Positions 1-7,319 of a DNA stretch of 64,000 nt are shown in pieces. How positions within the stretch are numbered: the stretch's first letter is position 1; each line of letters opens with the position of its first letter. The DNA lies in assembly GCA_035695105.1 (NCBI GenBank), contig DASSEV010000062.1, positions 1-64,000 on the forward strand. Reading direction: 5' to 3'. Source of the DNA: JAICYJ01 sp035695105 (lineage in GTDB: Bacteria > Actinomycetota > Thermoleophilia > Gaiellales > JAICJC01). The translations under genes and the position numbers were made by a program. A model generated the notes under the pieces. It saw nothing but the letters and a program-made list of their open reading frames with translations, searched no databases and had not been told where the DNA came from.

Positions 1-1059
1 GCTCCAGTCGGTGTGGCTGTGGAAGTCACCGCGGATCTGCTCCAACGTCACCAGCTCCGGCAACGCGTGCGCGCGGGCCGCTTCGATCTCGCCTCTGTTC
101 TCGCGCAGCTCCGGCGGGATCCAGTCCATGCCGAGGCGGCCGTAGACATCGGCCTCGTCCCTGCAGCGGAGCACCTCGCCGGTCTCGACCGTCTCGATGC
201 CGTACTCGCTCACCTTCAGCCCCGCGCGAACCGCCGCCTCGCGGATGGCGACGTTGTGCTCCTTCGATCCGGTCAGGTGCTGCAGCAGGTTGCCGAACAC
301 CGCCGGCTCGACCATGCGCACGTCCACGCGGGTGCCGTCGTGGGCAACGCAGGTCACCTTCGTGTCGCCACGCGACTCGACCACCGCGACCCAGTCGGAA
401 TCGACGATCGCCTCGGCGACGGGGGCGGGATCGGTCGTGGCGACGACCACGTCGACGTCCTTCGCCGTCTCCGTGAACCGCCGCAGGCTGCCGGCGATGT
501 CACAGTCCTCGACCTCCGGCAGCTCGGCCAGCTGCGCGACGATCCGCTCGGCGAACGGCCGCAGCTTGCCGGACGAGACGCGGTCGCGCTTCTGCGCGCG
601 CGGCGCCTGGAGCCCCTCCAGGATGGCCTGCTCCATCTTCTCCCCCATCCCGGGCAGCTCGCGTATGCGGCCGTCCCTCGCCGCCTGCAGGACGTCGTCG
701 ACCGAGCTCAGGGACAGCTCCGAGAACACCCGCCTGGCCGTCTTCGGCCCGACCCCCGGGACGCGCATCAGCGGGACCACTCCCGGCGGCGTGGCGGCGA
801 CCAGCTTCTCGAGTGCCGCGATGTGGCCGGTCGCGATCAGCTCGGCGACCTTGTCGGAGATGGTGTCGCCCACGCCGGAGAGCTCCGTCAGGCGGCCCTG
901 CTGGGACAGGCGGACGACCGACTCCGGCGTCTCACGCAGCGTCTTTGCAGCGCGGCGGTACGCCAGCACCCTGTAGGCGACCGCACCCTCGAGCTCCAGC
1001 AGGTCCGCGAGCAGCTCGAAGCGCTCCGCGATGGCGTCATTGGTGAGGCCGGAGCTCAT
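1..1059 (-). CDS. polX: DNA polymerase X / 3'-5' exonuclease PolX (partial, C-terminus outside window)
   Basis: Family-X DNA polymerase acting in base-excision or gap repair. The visible 353 residues begin MSSGLTNDAIAERF and contain two helix-hairpin-helix segments (LSGVGDTISDKV and VPGVGPKTARRVF), the nucleotidyltransferase motif GSLRR followed by the metal-binding KDVDVVVA, and the first residues of a PHP phosphoesterase domain (GDFHSHTDWS), where the window stops. Bacterial PolX proteins run to about 570 residues, so roughly the last third is missing at the left edge. The ATG lies 8 nt after a minus-strand TATCAT box at 1073-1068, so the mRNA is probably leaderless. That box overlaps the divergent -10 of the neighbouring glycosyltransferase. 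The identification is firm. Confidence 0.93.
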   Translation of the reverse strand, partial: MSSGLTNDAIAERFELLADLLELEGAVAYRVLAYRRAAKTLRETPESVVRLSQQGRLTELSGVGDTISDKVAELIATGHIAALEKLVAATPPGVVPLMRVPGVGPKTARRVFSELSLSSVDDVLQAARDGRIRELPGMGEKMEQAILEGLQAPRAQKRDRVSSGKLRPFAERIVAQLAELPEVEDCDIAGSLRRFTETAKDVDVVVATTDPAPVAEAIVDSDWVAVVESRGDTKVTCVAHDGTRVDVRMVEPAVFGNLLQHLTGSKEHNVAIREAAVRAGLKVSEYGIETVETGEVLRCRDEADVYGRLGMDWIPPELRENRGEIEAARAHALPELVTLEQIRGDFHSHTDWS

Positions 1060-1067
1060 GAGGGGCA

Positions 1068-1077
1068 ATGATACGGT
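1068..1077. promoter_or_regulatory. Overlapping divergent -10 boxes (polX / mannosyltransferase)
   Basis: TATCAT reads on the minus strand at 1073-1068, 8 nt before the polX ATG. TACGGT reads on the plus strand at 1072-1077, 6 nt before the ATG at 1084. Both fit the TANNNT pattern and predict leaderless transcripts starting at or beside each ATG. No convincing -35 was recognised, and the assignment is inference from spacing. Confidence 0.45.
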
Positions 1078-1083
1078 CAGCCG

Positions 1084-1863
1084 ATGGCCACCGACCGCTA
1101 CCTGATCGTCCTGCCCACGTACAACGAGCGGGCGAACCTGCCGCGCATGATCGAGGCGATCGACGGCATCCGGCACCGCCTCGCGATGCCGGGCGACGTG
1201 CTGGTGGTCGACGACGGCTCACCGGACGGTACCGGCGAGCTCGCGGATGACCTCGCCGAGCAGCACAGCTGGCTTTCGGTGCTCCACCGCACGGCGAAGG
1301 AGGGGCTCGGCAGGGCCTACCTGGCCGGCTTCGCCTGGGCGCTGGAACGTCCCTACACCCACGTCATCGAGATGGACTGTGACCTCTCGCATCCCGTGAG
1401 CGCTCTGCCTGCGATGCTCGAGGCCTCCCGCGACGCCGACCTCGTGCTCGGCTCCCGCTACGTCGAGGGCGGCGGCGTGGAGGGATGGCCGCTCTCGCGC
1501 AAGCTGATCTCGCGGGGCGGGTGCACGTACGCGCGGATGGTGCTCGGCGTTCCGATCCACGACCTGACCGGCGGCTTCAAGTGCTTTCGCCGGTGGGTGC
1601 TGGAATCGCTCGATCTGCATGACGTGCACGCCGGCGGGTACGCCTTCCAGATCGAGCTGACCTACCGCACGCTGCGGATGGGCGGCCGGGTGGCGGAGAT
1701 CCCGATCACGTTCGTCGACCGGACGGATGGGGAATCGAAGATGAGCCGTGCGATCGTGCTGGAGGCGGTGCGGGAGGTGCCGCTGCTCCGCGCCCGGGCG
1801 CTACGGGGCCGGCTGATCGAAGGCACGGAGAGCGGCGCCCGGAGCCCCTCGCTGATACCCTGA
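1084..1863 (+). CDS. Polyprenol-phosphate mannosyltransferase (GT2 family)
   Basis: A 259-residue GT-A glycosyltransferase of family 2, closest in pattern to dolichol/polyprenol monophosphomannose synthases (Ppm1/DPM1). These transfer mannose from GDP-mannose to a polyprenyl phosphate at the cytoplasmic face of the membrane. Visible motifs are the N-terminal VLPTYNER, the nucleotide-binding VDDGSPDGT (about residues 40-48), EMDCDLSHP carrying the metal-binding acidic pair, GSRYVEGGG, and a C-terminal RTDGESKMS typical of this subgroup. There is no transmembrane tail, so it is the short soluble form. The start is an ATG 6 nt after a TACGGT -10 box. A thioredoxin gene follows 41 nt downstream, apparently without functional link. 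Confidence 0.85.
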   Translation: MATDRYLIVLPTYNERANLPRMIEAIDGIRHRLAMPGDVLVVDDGSPDGTGELADDLAEQHSWLSVLHRTAKEGLGRAYLAGFAWALERPYTHVIEMDCDLSHPVSALPAMLEASRDADLVLGSRYVEGGGVEGWPLSRKLISRGGCTYARMVLGVPIHDLTGGFKCFRRWVLESLDLHDVHAGGYAFQIELTYRTLRMGGRVAEIPITFVDRTDGESKMSRAIVLEAVREVPLLRARALRGRLIEGTESGARSPSLIP

Positions 1864-1904
1864 ACGGCACCGAGACCCGAACCCGATTTGTCCGAGGAGT
1901 CACC

Positions 1905-2240
1905 GTGAGCGACACGATCATGGAAGTCAGCGACGGCACGTTCACCAGCGAGGTGGAGGGTGCCGAGCAGCCTGTCATCGTTGATTTCTGGGCGCCGTGG
2001 TGCACGCCCTGCCGGGTAATGGATCCGATCCTGGACGAGCTGGCGCAGCAGCATCAGGGGCGGATCAAGTTCACCAAGGTGAACGTGGACGAGAACCAGG
2101 GCATCGCCGACCGCTTCCAGGTGCTGTCCATCCCCACGCTGATGGTGTTCGAGCGGGGCGAGGTGCAGAAGAAGCTGATCGGCGCGGTGCCCCGGCGGCG
2201 GCTCGAGGACGAGCTGAGCAGCTGGCTGGCGCCCGCCTAG
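1905..2240 (+). CDS. trxA: Thioredoxin with a CTPC active site
   Basis: A 111-residue single-domain thioredoxin, a cytoplasmic dithiol-disulfide oxidoreductase. The fold markers are present: VIVDFWAPWC, the later VNVDEN, and the cis-proline segment SIPTLMVFERG. The active site reads W-C-T-P-C rather than the usual W-C-G-P-C; both cysteines are kept, so it should be active, though the X-X pair may shift its redox potential. The start is GTG at 1905 with a Shine-Dalgarno-like GAGGAGT 5 nt upstream. The coding region runs to within 10 nt of the convergent EamA transporter gene. Confidence 0.92.
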   Translation: MSDTIMEVSDGTFTSEVEGAEQPVIVDFWAPWCTPCRVMDPILDELAQQHQGRIKFTKVNVDENQGIADRFQVLSIPTLMVFERGEVQKKLIGAVPRRRLEDELSSWLAPA

Positions 2241-2250
2241 CCTCTCGCGC

Positions 2251-3090
2251 TCAGGCCTGAAGCACCGCCACGGCCGCGACGCCCGCGCCGATCGCGCAGG
2301 CGCCCGCCACCTGCAGTCGCGTCAACCGCTCTCCGAACACGAGGAATGAGAGCAGCGCCGCCACGGCGGCGAACTGGGACGACAGCACGGCCGGAACCGC
2401 CACGCCGTCGCGTGCGCCGATGATGTAGCCCGCGAAGCCCACGATCTCGGCGATGCCGGAGAACAGCACCAGCGGCAGCGCCCTCCCCGGCGGTGCCAGC
2501 CGACGAGCCAGCACCAGCGGCAGCACCACCCCGACCACGCCGACGGCACGGGCGACCAGGATCGTCCACATCGGGCCGAGTGCGTTCCCGGCCTTCGAGC
2601 TCGCGATCAGGCCAACGCCGAACACAGCCGCGGCCGCCATCGCGAGCAGCGCCGGCCGCAGATGGAAGTCCTCGAGCCGCGCCTGGTACGTCACCGCCAC
2701 GACCCCGGCCGCCACGACCGCAAGCGCCGCGCCCACCCCCGGCGACAGCTCCTCGCCGAGGAATGCGACCGAGAAGATGGCCGCCAGCGCTCCCTCGGTC
2801 GACGATATCGGTGCGACCACGCCGACCTTGCCGACCCGCAGCGCCGCGTAGACGAGGGAGAGGCCACCGACCGACGTGACGCCGCCGAGCAGCGCCCAGG
2901 CGGCGCCGGGTCCGGTCACGTCGGGCACGCCCTCCGCGGCTGGGGCGACCACCGCCATCACGGCGAAGCCGGTCAGCATCACGTAGGCCAGCACCTGCTG
3001 GGAGCCGATCATCCGCGTCGACCGTGAGGCGACGACGGTCGAGGTACCCCACATCAGCGCGGCGACGACGCCGCCGATCACTCCCGTCAC
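2251..3090 (-). CDS. EamA/DMT-family membrane transporter
   Basis: A 279-residue polytopic protein with about ten hydrophobic segments arranged as two EamA repeats, the drug/metabolite transporter layout. The N-terminal repeat begins GVVAALMWGTSTVVASR, and the second begins near PALLAMAAAAVFGVGLIASS. Such proteins export small metabolites, but substrate cannot be read from sequence. The chosen GTG start (3090-3088) overlaps the thiL stop codon as GTGA, which implies translational coupling to thiL. A longer reading in the same frame extends into thiL and is unlikely. A link to thiamine or precursor transport is possible from the coupling alone and is speculative. Confidence 0.8.
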   Translation of the reverse strand: MTGVIGGVVAALMWGTSTVVASRSTRMIGSQQVLAYVMLTGFAVMAVVAPAAEGVPDVTGPGAAWALLGGVTSVGGLSLVYAALRVGKVGVVAPISSTEGALAAIFSVAFLGEELSPGVGAALAVVAAGVVAVTYQARLEDFHLRPALLAMAAAAVFGVGLIASSKAGNALGPMWTILVARAVGVVGVVLPLVLARRLAPPGRALPLVLFSGIAEIVGFAGYIIGARDGVAVPAVLSSQFAAVAALLSFLVFGERLTRLQVAGACAIGAGVAAVAVLQA

Positions 3091-3908
3091 GTGAAGTGAT
3101 CCCAGCCGGCCATGTCTCGCGGATGGCCGTCCGCGTCGACCATCACCATCCTGTCGCCCTCGGCCAGCTCGCCGACGACCGTCAGCCACGGGGGGAGCGC
3201 GCGCCCGGGCGGGATTGCCGCCAGCAGCTCGTAGTCCTCGCCTCCCGATGCGGCCATCTCGACGGTCGCCCCCTCGGCGAGCGGAAGGCGGCCGAGCAGA
3301 ACGCGGCCGCCGCACCCCGACGCGTGCGCGAGGCGGGCCGCGTCGGTTGCGATGCCGTCGGAGAGGTCGATCATGGCCGAGGCCAGCCCGGCCAGCTGGA
3401 TGCCCTCCTGCAGGCGCGGGACGATCTCGGCCGTGTAGCCGGAGGCGGCCTGGCCGCCCAGCGTCCCGGTCACCGCGAGGAGGTCGCCGGGGCGGCCGCC
3501 CGACCGCAGCACCGGACGCTCCGCACGCCCGACGGCGGTGATGGTGACGGTCAGCTCACCGGCCCGGGAGAGGTCGCCGCCGGCCAGCGGGACGCCGTGG
3601 GAGGCGATGCCGGCCGCCAGCTCCGCGACCTCCTCGAATCCAGCCGGAATGCCGAACGCGGCCAGGAGGCACACCGGGCGTGCGGCCATCGCGGCGAGGT
3701 CGCTGAGGTTGACGGCCGCGGCGCGCGCTCCGATCTGCCACGGGGTGGAGCGAGCCCGCTCGAAGTCGACACCCTCGACCAGCATGTCGCACGAGAGCAC
3801 CGTGCCGTCGTCGAGGACGGCGGCATCGTCGCCGATCCCCGTCGCCACAGGGTCGCCTGATCGGGCAACCCCGCTGATCAACTCGATGAGCTGCTGCTCT
3901 GATAGCAT
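3087..3908 (-). CDS. thiL: Thiamine-monophosphate kinase
   Basis: ThiL phosphorylates thiamine monophosphate with ATP to give the cofactor thiamine diphosphate. The 273-residue protein shows the AIR-synthase-like fold with the N-terminal IGDDAAVLDD motif, the metal/ATP-binding VNLSDLAAM, AGGDLSRAGELTVTITAVG and MIDLSDGIATDA. I chose ATG at 3908 because a minus-strand TACATT box ends 7 nt upstream, giving a leaderless mRNA; an in-frame TTG at 3917 is the alternative. The start codon itself lies inside the plus-strand -10 of the divergent pheA leader. The 3' end overlaps the EamA gene by 4 nt. No TPP riboswitch is visible. Confidence 0.92.
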   Translation of the reverse strand: MLSEQQLIELISGVARSGDPVATGIGDDAAVLDDGTVLSCDMLVEGVDFERARSTPWQIGARAAAVNLSDLAAMAARPVCLLAAFGIPAGFEEVAELAAGIASHGVPLAGGDLSRAGELTVTITAVGRAERPVLRSGGRPGDLLAVTGTLGGQAASGYTAEIVPRLQEGIQLAGLASAMIDLSDGIATDAARLAHASGCGGRVLLGRLPLAEGATVEMAASGGEDYELLAAIPPGRALPPWLTVVGELAEGDRMVMVDADGHPRDMAGWDHFT

Positions 3909-3916
3909 CTGGCGCA

Positions 3917-3973
3917 ATGTACCGGCTGGTCTTCCCCGGCTTCGCGTTTATCACCCGCACGGGAGGCTTGTGA
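3917..3973 (+). CDS. pheL: Phe-rich leader peptide of the pheA attenuator
   Basis: The 18-codon open frame encodes MYRLVFPGFAFITRTGGL. Phe codons lie at 3932, 3941 and 3947 and a Tyr codon at 3920, so three of 18 residues are phenylalanine within six positions. It starts with ATG 8 nt after the TAGCAT -10 and is therefore probably translated from a leaderless mRNA; no Shine-Dalgarno sequence is present. It ends 27 nt before the terminator hairpin. Location directly upstream of prephenate dehydratase makes a Phe-sensing leader the natural reading. It is too small for homology to prove coding. Confidence 0.72.
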   Translation: MYRLVFPGFAFITRTGGL

Positions 3974-4000
3974 GCGCACCGGGACATCGGCGAGCGTTCG

Positions 4001-4024
4001 GGCCTCCCACCGGGAGGCCTTTTT
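4001..4024 (+). terminator. Intrinsic terminator of the pheA attenuator
   Basis: A perfect 8-bp GC-rich hairpin, GGCCTCCC-acc-GGGAGGCC (4001-4019), is followed directly by TTTTT (4020-4024). The pheA ATG starts only two bases after this tract, so the hairpin cannot serve an upstream gene. It lies between a promoter and pheA, as a regulatory terminator should. Its 3' arm contains GGGAGG, the only good Shine-Dalgarno sequence for pheA. Confidence 0.85.
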
Positions 4025-4025
4025 C

Positions 4026-4874
4026 ATGCCCTCGGGCGGCCGCGTGACCCCGGTCGCACACTTCGGCGAGGAGGGCGCCTACGCGGCCGAGGCAGCCGGG
4101 CGCATGTACCCCGACGCGGAGCTGGTGGCATGCCACTCGATCCCGGACGTCGTTCGCGCCGTCACCCGCGGTGACGCCGCCTGCGGCGTGCTGCCGATCG
4201 AGAACTCGCTGGCCGGCGTCGTGCCCGAGACCTACGACGTGCTCGCACACGCGCCGCTCTCGATCGTCGACGAGACGGTGCTGCCGGTACCCCACGTCCT
4301 GGTCGGGCTGGCCGGGACGAACATCGACGCGCTCGCGCGCATCCACTCCCACCCGATGGCGCTGACGCAGTGCCGCCGGTTCCTGTCGTCGCTGCCCGAC
4401 ACGCTGCCGGAGGTGGCGCCCAGCACGGCGGCCGCGGCGCGACGCGTGGCAGAGGCGGGTGACCTCCGCCAGGCGGCCATCTCGTCACGGTGGGCGGCCG
4501 ACCGCTACGAGCTGACCGTCCTGCTGAACGACGTCTCGGACCATGCCCAGAACTACACGCGCTTCGTCGCGGTGGCGGCGCACACGCGGATCGACCGCCG
4601 GGACGGGGAGCCGTGGCGCTGCGCGATCCGGTTCGTCACCCATCACCATCCCGGGGCGCTGCACGACGCGATCGAGCCGCTGCGGCGGTTCGGCGTGAAC
4701 ATGACCTCGCTGCAGTCGCGGCCGATCCCGGGCCGCCCCTGGAACTATCAGTTCTACGCCGACCTGGAGGGCCACCCGCTCGACCGCGCCGTCTCCGAGG
4801 CGCTGCGCGAGATGACGGGCAAGGTCGCCGAGCTGGCGCACCTGGGCTGCTATCCCGCCCACCCACGCCCGTGA
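4026..4874 (+). CDS. pheA: Prephenate dehydratase
   Basis: Converts prephenate to phenylpyruvate, the committed step of phenylalanine synthesis. The 282 residues comprise a periplasmic-binding-like catalytic domain (about 8-185: FGEEGAYAAEAA, VLPIENSLAG, and the catalytic Thr-Arg-Phe in NYTRFVAV) and a C-terminal ACT domain (about 200-275) with QSRPIPGRPWNYQFY. In that segment QSRP takes the place of the phenylalanine-binding ESRP, so allosteric Phe inhibition is probable. It is a monofunctional enzyme without chorismate mutase. The ATG at 4026 uses GGGAGG at 4012-4017 with 8-nt spacing; GTG at 4044 is an alternative. The 3' end overlaps the next gene by GTGA. Confidence 0.95.
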   Translation: MPSGGRVTPVAHFGEEGAYAAEAAGRMYPDAELVACHSIPDVVRAVTRGDAACGVLPIENSLAGVVPETYDVLAHAPLSIVDETVLPVPHVLVGLAGTNIDALARIHSHPMALTQCRRFLSSLPDTLPEVAPSTAAAARRVAEAGDLRQAAISSRWAADRYELTVLLNDVSDHAQNYTRFVAVAAHTRIDRRDGEPWRCAIRFVTHHHPGALHDAIEPLRRFGVNMTSLQSRPIPGRPWNYQFYADLEGHPLDRAVSEALREMTGKVAELAHLGCYPAHPRP

Positions 4875-7111
4875 TCGCCGCGTGGGAGCCGGTGCTCGCC
4901 TTCGGCAGCGCGCCGGAGGGAACGCAGCTCGTGCACCGCTCCCGCATCCCGGCGCGCAGGGCCCGGTACGCGCCTGTGCCGGCGGGAGTCGCCCCCGCGG
5001 TCGTCGATGCGCTGGCAGCAGCCGGAATCGACCGCCTCTACAGCCACCAGGCCGAGCTATGGGATGCGGCGGCGGCAGGGGATGCGATGGTGGTGACCGG
5101 CACGGCCAGCGGCAAGTCGCTGGCCTTCAACCTGCCGGTGCTGGACGCGGTCGCCCGCGACCCGGCGGCGCGGGCGCTCTACCTGTATCCGACCAAGGCG
5201 CTGGCACAGGATCAGGCTCGTGCGCTGACCGCCCTGCACGCGCCAGAGGCGCGGGTGGCGATCTACGACGGGGACACGCCCACCGGCGAACGCCGCCAGG
5301 TGCGCCGCTGGGCGAACCTGATCCTGACCAACCCCGACATGCTGCACGTCGGCATCCTGCCCGCTCATTCGGCCTGGGCCGACGTCATGGCGAACCTGCG
5401 CTTCGTGGTGGTAGACGAGGCGCACGCCTACCGCGGGGTGTTCGGGTCCCACGTCGCCAACGTGCTGGCCCGCCTCCGGCGGCTGGCCGCGGCGTACGGG
5501 TCGGACCCGCGGTTCCTGCTCGCTTCGGCGACGATCGCCAACCCGGCCGAGGCGGGCGCGACGCTGGCGGGCGCGAAGCCGGCCGTCGTCGACCGCGACG
5601 GTTCTGCAGCGGCGGCCCGCGACATCTGCGTCTGGAACCCGCCGCTGCTCGACGTCGAGCTCGGCGTCCGCGCGAGCACGCTCGGGGAGGCGGCGACCCT
5701 GATGGCGGGCCTCGTCGCACGCGGGCAGCGGACAATCGTGTTCGCGAAGTCCCGGCGTGCATGCGAGCTCGTCCACCGCTACGCGCGCGAGGGGCTGACG
5801 CTGAACGCGCCCGAGCTGGCTTCGCGCATCGCGCCCTACCGGGCGGGCTACACCCCGGAGCAGCGGCGGCGCATAGAGCAGCAGCTGACGAGCGGCGATC
5901 TCCTGGGAGTGGTCGCGACGAGCGCACTCGAGCTGGGCGTGGATATCGGGATGCTCGACTGCGCCATCAGCGTCGGCTTCCCGGGAGCGATGGCCTCCCT
6001 GCGCCAGCAGTGGGGCCGCGCCGGCCGCCGCGGTCTGGGTCTGGGCGTGCTCGTGGCCGGCGAGGATCAGCTCGACCAGTATCTGGCCCAGCACCCCGAC
6101 GAGCTGGTCGCACGCCCGGCGGAGGCGGCGGTCTCAAATCCCGCGAACCCCGCCGTGCTGGAGGGCCACCTGCGCTGCGCGGCGGCGGAGCTGCCGGTGA
6201 CGGAGGCGGACAGGAAGCACTTCGGCGACCAGGGGATCGCGCTCGCGGAGCGGATGCCGGACCTCGTCCGCACCCGGGCCGGGCTGGCGTACCGCGGCGC
6301 CGACCACCCGGCAGCCCGGATCTCGCTCCGCTCCTCATCACCCGACTCCGTGGCCGTCGTCGAGCAGGAGACCGGCACCCTGCTCGGCACCGTGGACGGC
6401 GCACGAGCGGACTCCACCGTGCACGAGGGAGCCGTCTACCTGCATCTCGGGGAGCAGTACCTGGTCACGTCGCTCGACCTGGCAGCCAACGTCGCGCTGG
6501 TCACCCCGTTCGAGGCCGACTACTACACGCAGACCAAGCGGCTGTCGTCGACCCGGATCGTGTCGGCGCGGGAGCAGCGCCACGTCCCCGGCGCCGATGT
6601 CTGGTTCGGCGACATCGAGGCGACGGAGCAGGTGGTCGCGTACCAGCGCAGGCGCGTGTCCGACCACAAGCCGATCGACCTCGTCGCGCTCGACATGCCC
6701 GAGCGTAGCTTCGCCACGGAGGCGGTGTGGTTCGTCCCCGAACGGCCGCCCGAGGGGCCGCAGCTGCTCGGATCGCTGCACGCCGCCGAGCACGCGATGA
6801 TCGGGCTGCTGCCGTTGCTCGCAATCGCCGACCGGGGCGACATCGGCGGGCTCTCGATCGACCTGCACCCGCAGACCGGCGAGCCCACCGTGTTCGTCTA
6901 CGACGGCCACCCCGGCGGGGCCGGCATCGCGGAGCAGGGGTACCGCCGGTTCGAGCAGTGGACGGCCCGCACAGCCCACCTGCTGGCCGAGTGCCCGTGC
7001 GAGAAGGGCTGCCCGTCCTGCGTCCAGTCGCCGAAGTGCGGGAACCTCAACGAGCCGCTCGACAAGGAGGGCGCCCGGAACCTCCTGGCCGGAATCGGCG
7101 TGCTACAGTAG
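4871..7111 (+). CDS. mrfA: MrfA/YprA-type DEAD/DEAH-box helicase with DUF1998 zinc domain
   Basis: A 746-residue superfamily-2 helicase. It has Walker A GTASGKS (about 77-83), a DEAH box in VVVDEAHAYRG (about 182), helicase motif VI in QQWGRAGRRG, and a C-terminal DUF1998 region with a four-cysteine cluster CPCEKGCPSCVQSPKC (about 707-723). This architecture matches Bacillus MrfA, a 3'-5' helicase for mitomycin-type DNA damage, whose partner is the exonuclease MrfB; I see no mrfB here. The GTG start overlaps the pheA stop as GTGA, so the gene is cotranscribed with pheA and subject to the attenuator upstream, which is odd for a repair gene. The stop codon overlaps the putative -10 (TACAGT, 7104-7109) of the downstream B12 operon. 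Confidence 0.88.
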   Translation: MIAAWEPVLAFGSAPEGTQLVHRSRIPARRARYAPVPAGVAPAVVDALAAAGIDRLYSHQAELWDAAAAGDAMVVTGTASGKSLAFNLPVLDAVARDPAARALYLYPTKALAQDQARALTALHAPEARVAIYDGDTPTGERRQVRRWANLILTNPDMLHVGILPAHSAWADVMANLRFVVVDEAHAYRGVFGSHVANVLARLRRLAAAYGSDPRFLLASATIANPAEAGATLAGAKPAVVDRDGSAAAARDICVWNPPLLDVELGVRASTLGEAATLMAGLVARGQRTIVFAKSRRACELVHRYAREGLTLNAPELASRIAPYRAGYTPEQRRRIEQQLTSGDLLGVVATSALELGVDIGMLDCAISVGFPGAMASLRQQWGRAGRRGLGLGVLVAGEDQLDQYLAQHPDELVARPAEAAVSNPANPAVLEGHLRCAAAELPVTEADRKHFGDQGIALAERMPDLVRTRAGLAYRGADHPAARISLRSSSPDSVAVVEQETGTLLGTVDGARADSTVHEGAVYLHLGEQYLVTSLDLAANVALVTPFEADYYTQTKRLSSTRIVSAREQRHVPGADVWFGDIEATEQVVAYQRRRVSDHKPIDLVALDMPERSFATEAVWFVPERPPEGPQLLGSLHAAEHAMIGLLPLLAIADRGDIGGLSIDLHPQTGEPTVFVYDGHPGGAGIAEQGYRRFEQWTARTAHLLAECPCEKGCPSCVQSPKCGNLNEPLDKEGARNLLAGIGVLQ

Positions 7112-7118
7112 CCGCCCC

Positions 7119-7283
7119 GCGGGGGTCAAGGGAAACCGGTGCGATTCCGGTGCGGTCCCGCCGCTGTGAGGGCGTCCGTCGTGCGTGTGTCGCATGGCAG
7201 CCACTGGCCGAACGGCCGGGAAGGCGAGCACGACGGCCCGGGTTCCGGGAGACGCGTCCGAGCCAGAAGACCTGTCCTCCCGC
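7119..7283 (+). ncRNA. Cobalamin riboswitch
   Basis: The conserved core is unmistakable: AGGGAAACCGGTGCGATTCC near 7129-7148, followed by GGTGCGGTCCCGCCGCTGTGAG, then GCCACTG near 7200, GGGAAGGCGAG near 7219, and the B12 box GAGCCAGAAGACCTGTCC ending about 7277. A closing P1 helix can form between GCGGG (7119-7123) and CCCGC (7279-7283). A TACAGT -10 at 7104-7109 would start transcription just before P1. GTCCTCC (7274-7280) is exactly complementary to GGAGGAC (7310-7316), which contains the Shine-Dalgarno sequence of the next gene. Regulation is therefore probably translational and would switch the whole six-gene B12 uptake operon off when adenosyl- or methylcobalamin is bound. Confidence 0.95.
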
Positions 7284-7319
7284 GAAACGCATTCACGCCT
7301 CTCGAGGAAGGAGGACGCG

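Larger units (their letters stand above)
3903..4025 (+). promoter_or_regulatory. Phenylalanine attenuator region of pheA (promoter, leader peptide, antiterminator, terminator)
   Basis: A plus-strand -10 TAGCAT sits at 3903-3908, 8 nt before a leader-peptide ATG. GGGAGGCT at 3961-3968 can pair with GGCCTCCC at 4001-4008 (seven Watson-Crick pairs plus one G-U) to form an antiterminator. The same GGCCTCCC pairs perfectly with GGGAGGCC at 4012-4019 to form the terminator. The leader ends at a TGA at 3971-3973, so a ribosome finishing translation would cover 3961-3968 and allow termination. One stalled at the Phe codons (3932-3949) would leave that segment free. This is the classical amino-acid attenuation geometry; the mechanism is inferred. 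Confidence 0.75.

Noticed and set aside
13..1071. Plus-strand open frame opposite polX
   Set aside because: The minus strand encodes clear PolX motifs across the whole interval; the plus frame is antisense.
3961..4024. T-box or other amino-acid riboswitch instead of a leader peptide
   Set aside because: No T-box sequence or specifier loop is present and the leader is too short; the Phe-rich frame with alternative stems explains the region better.
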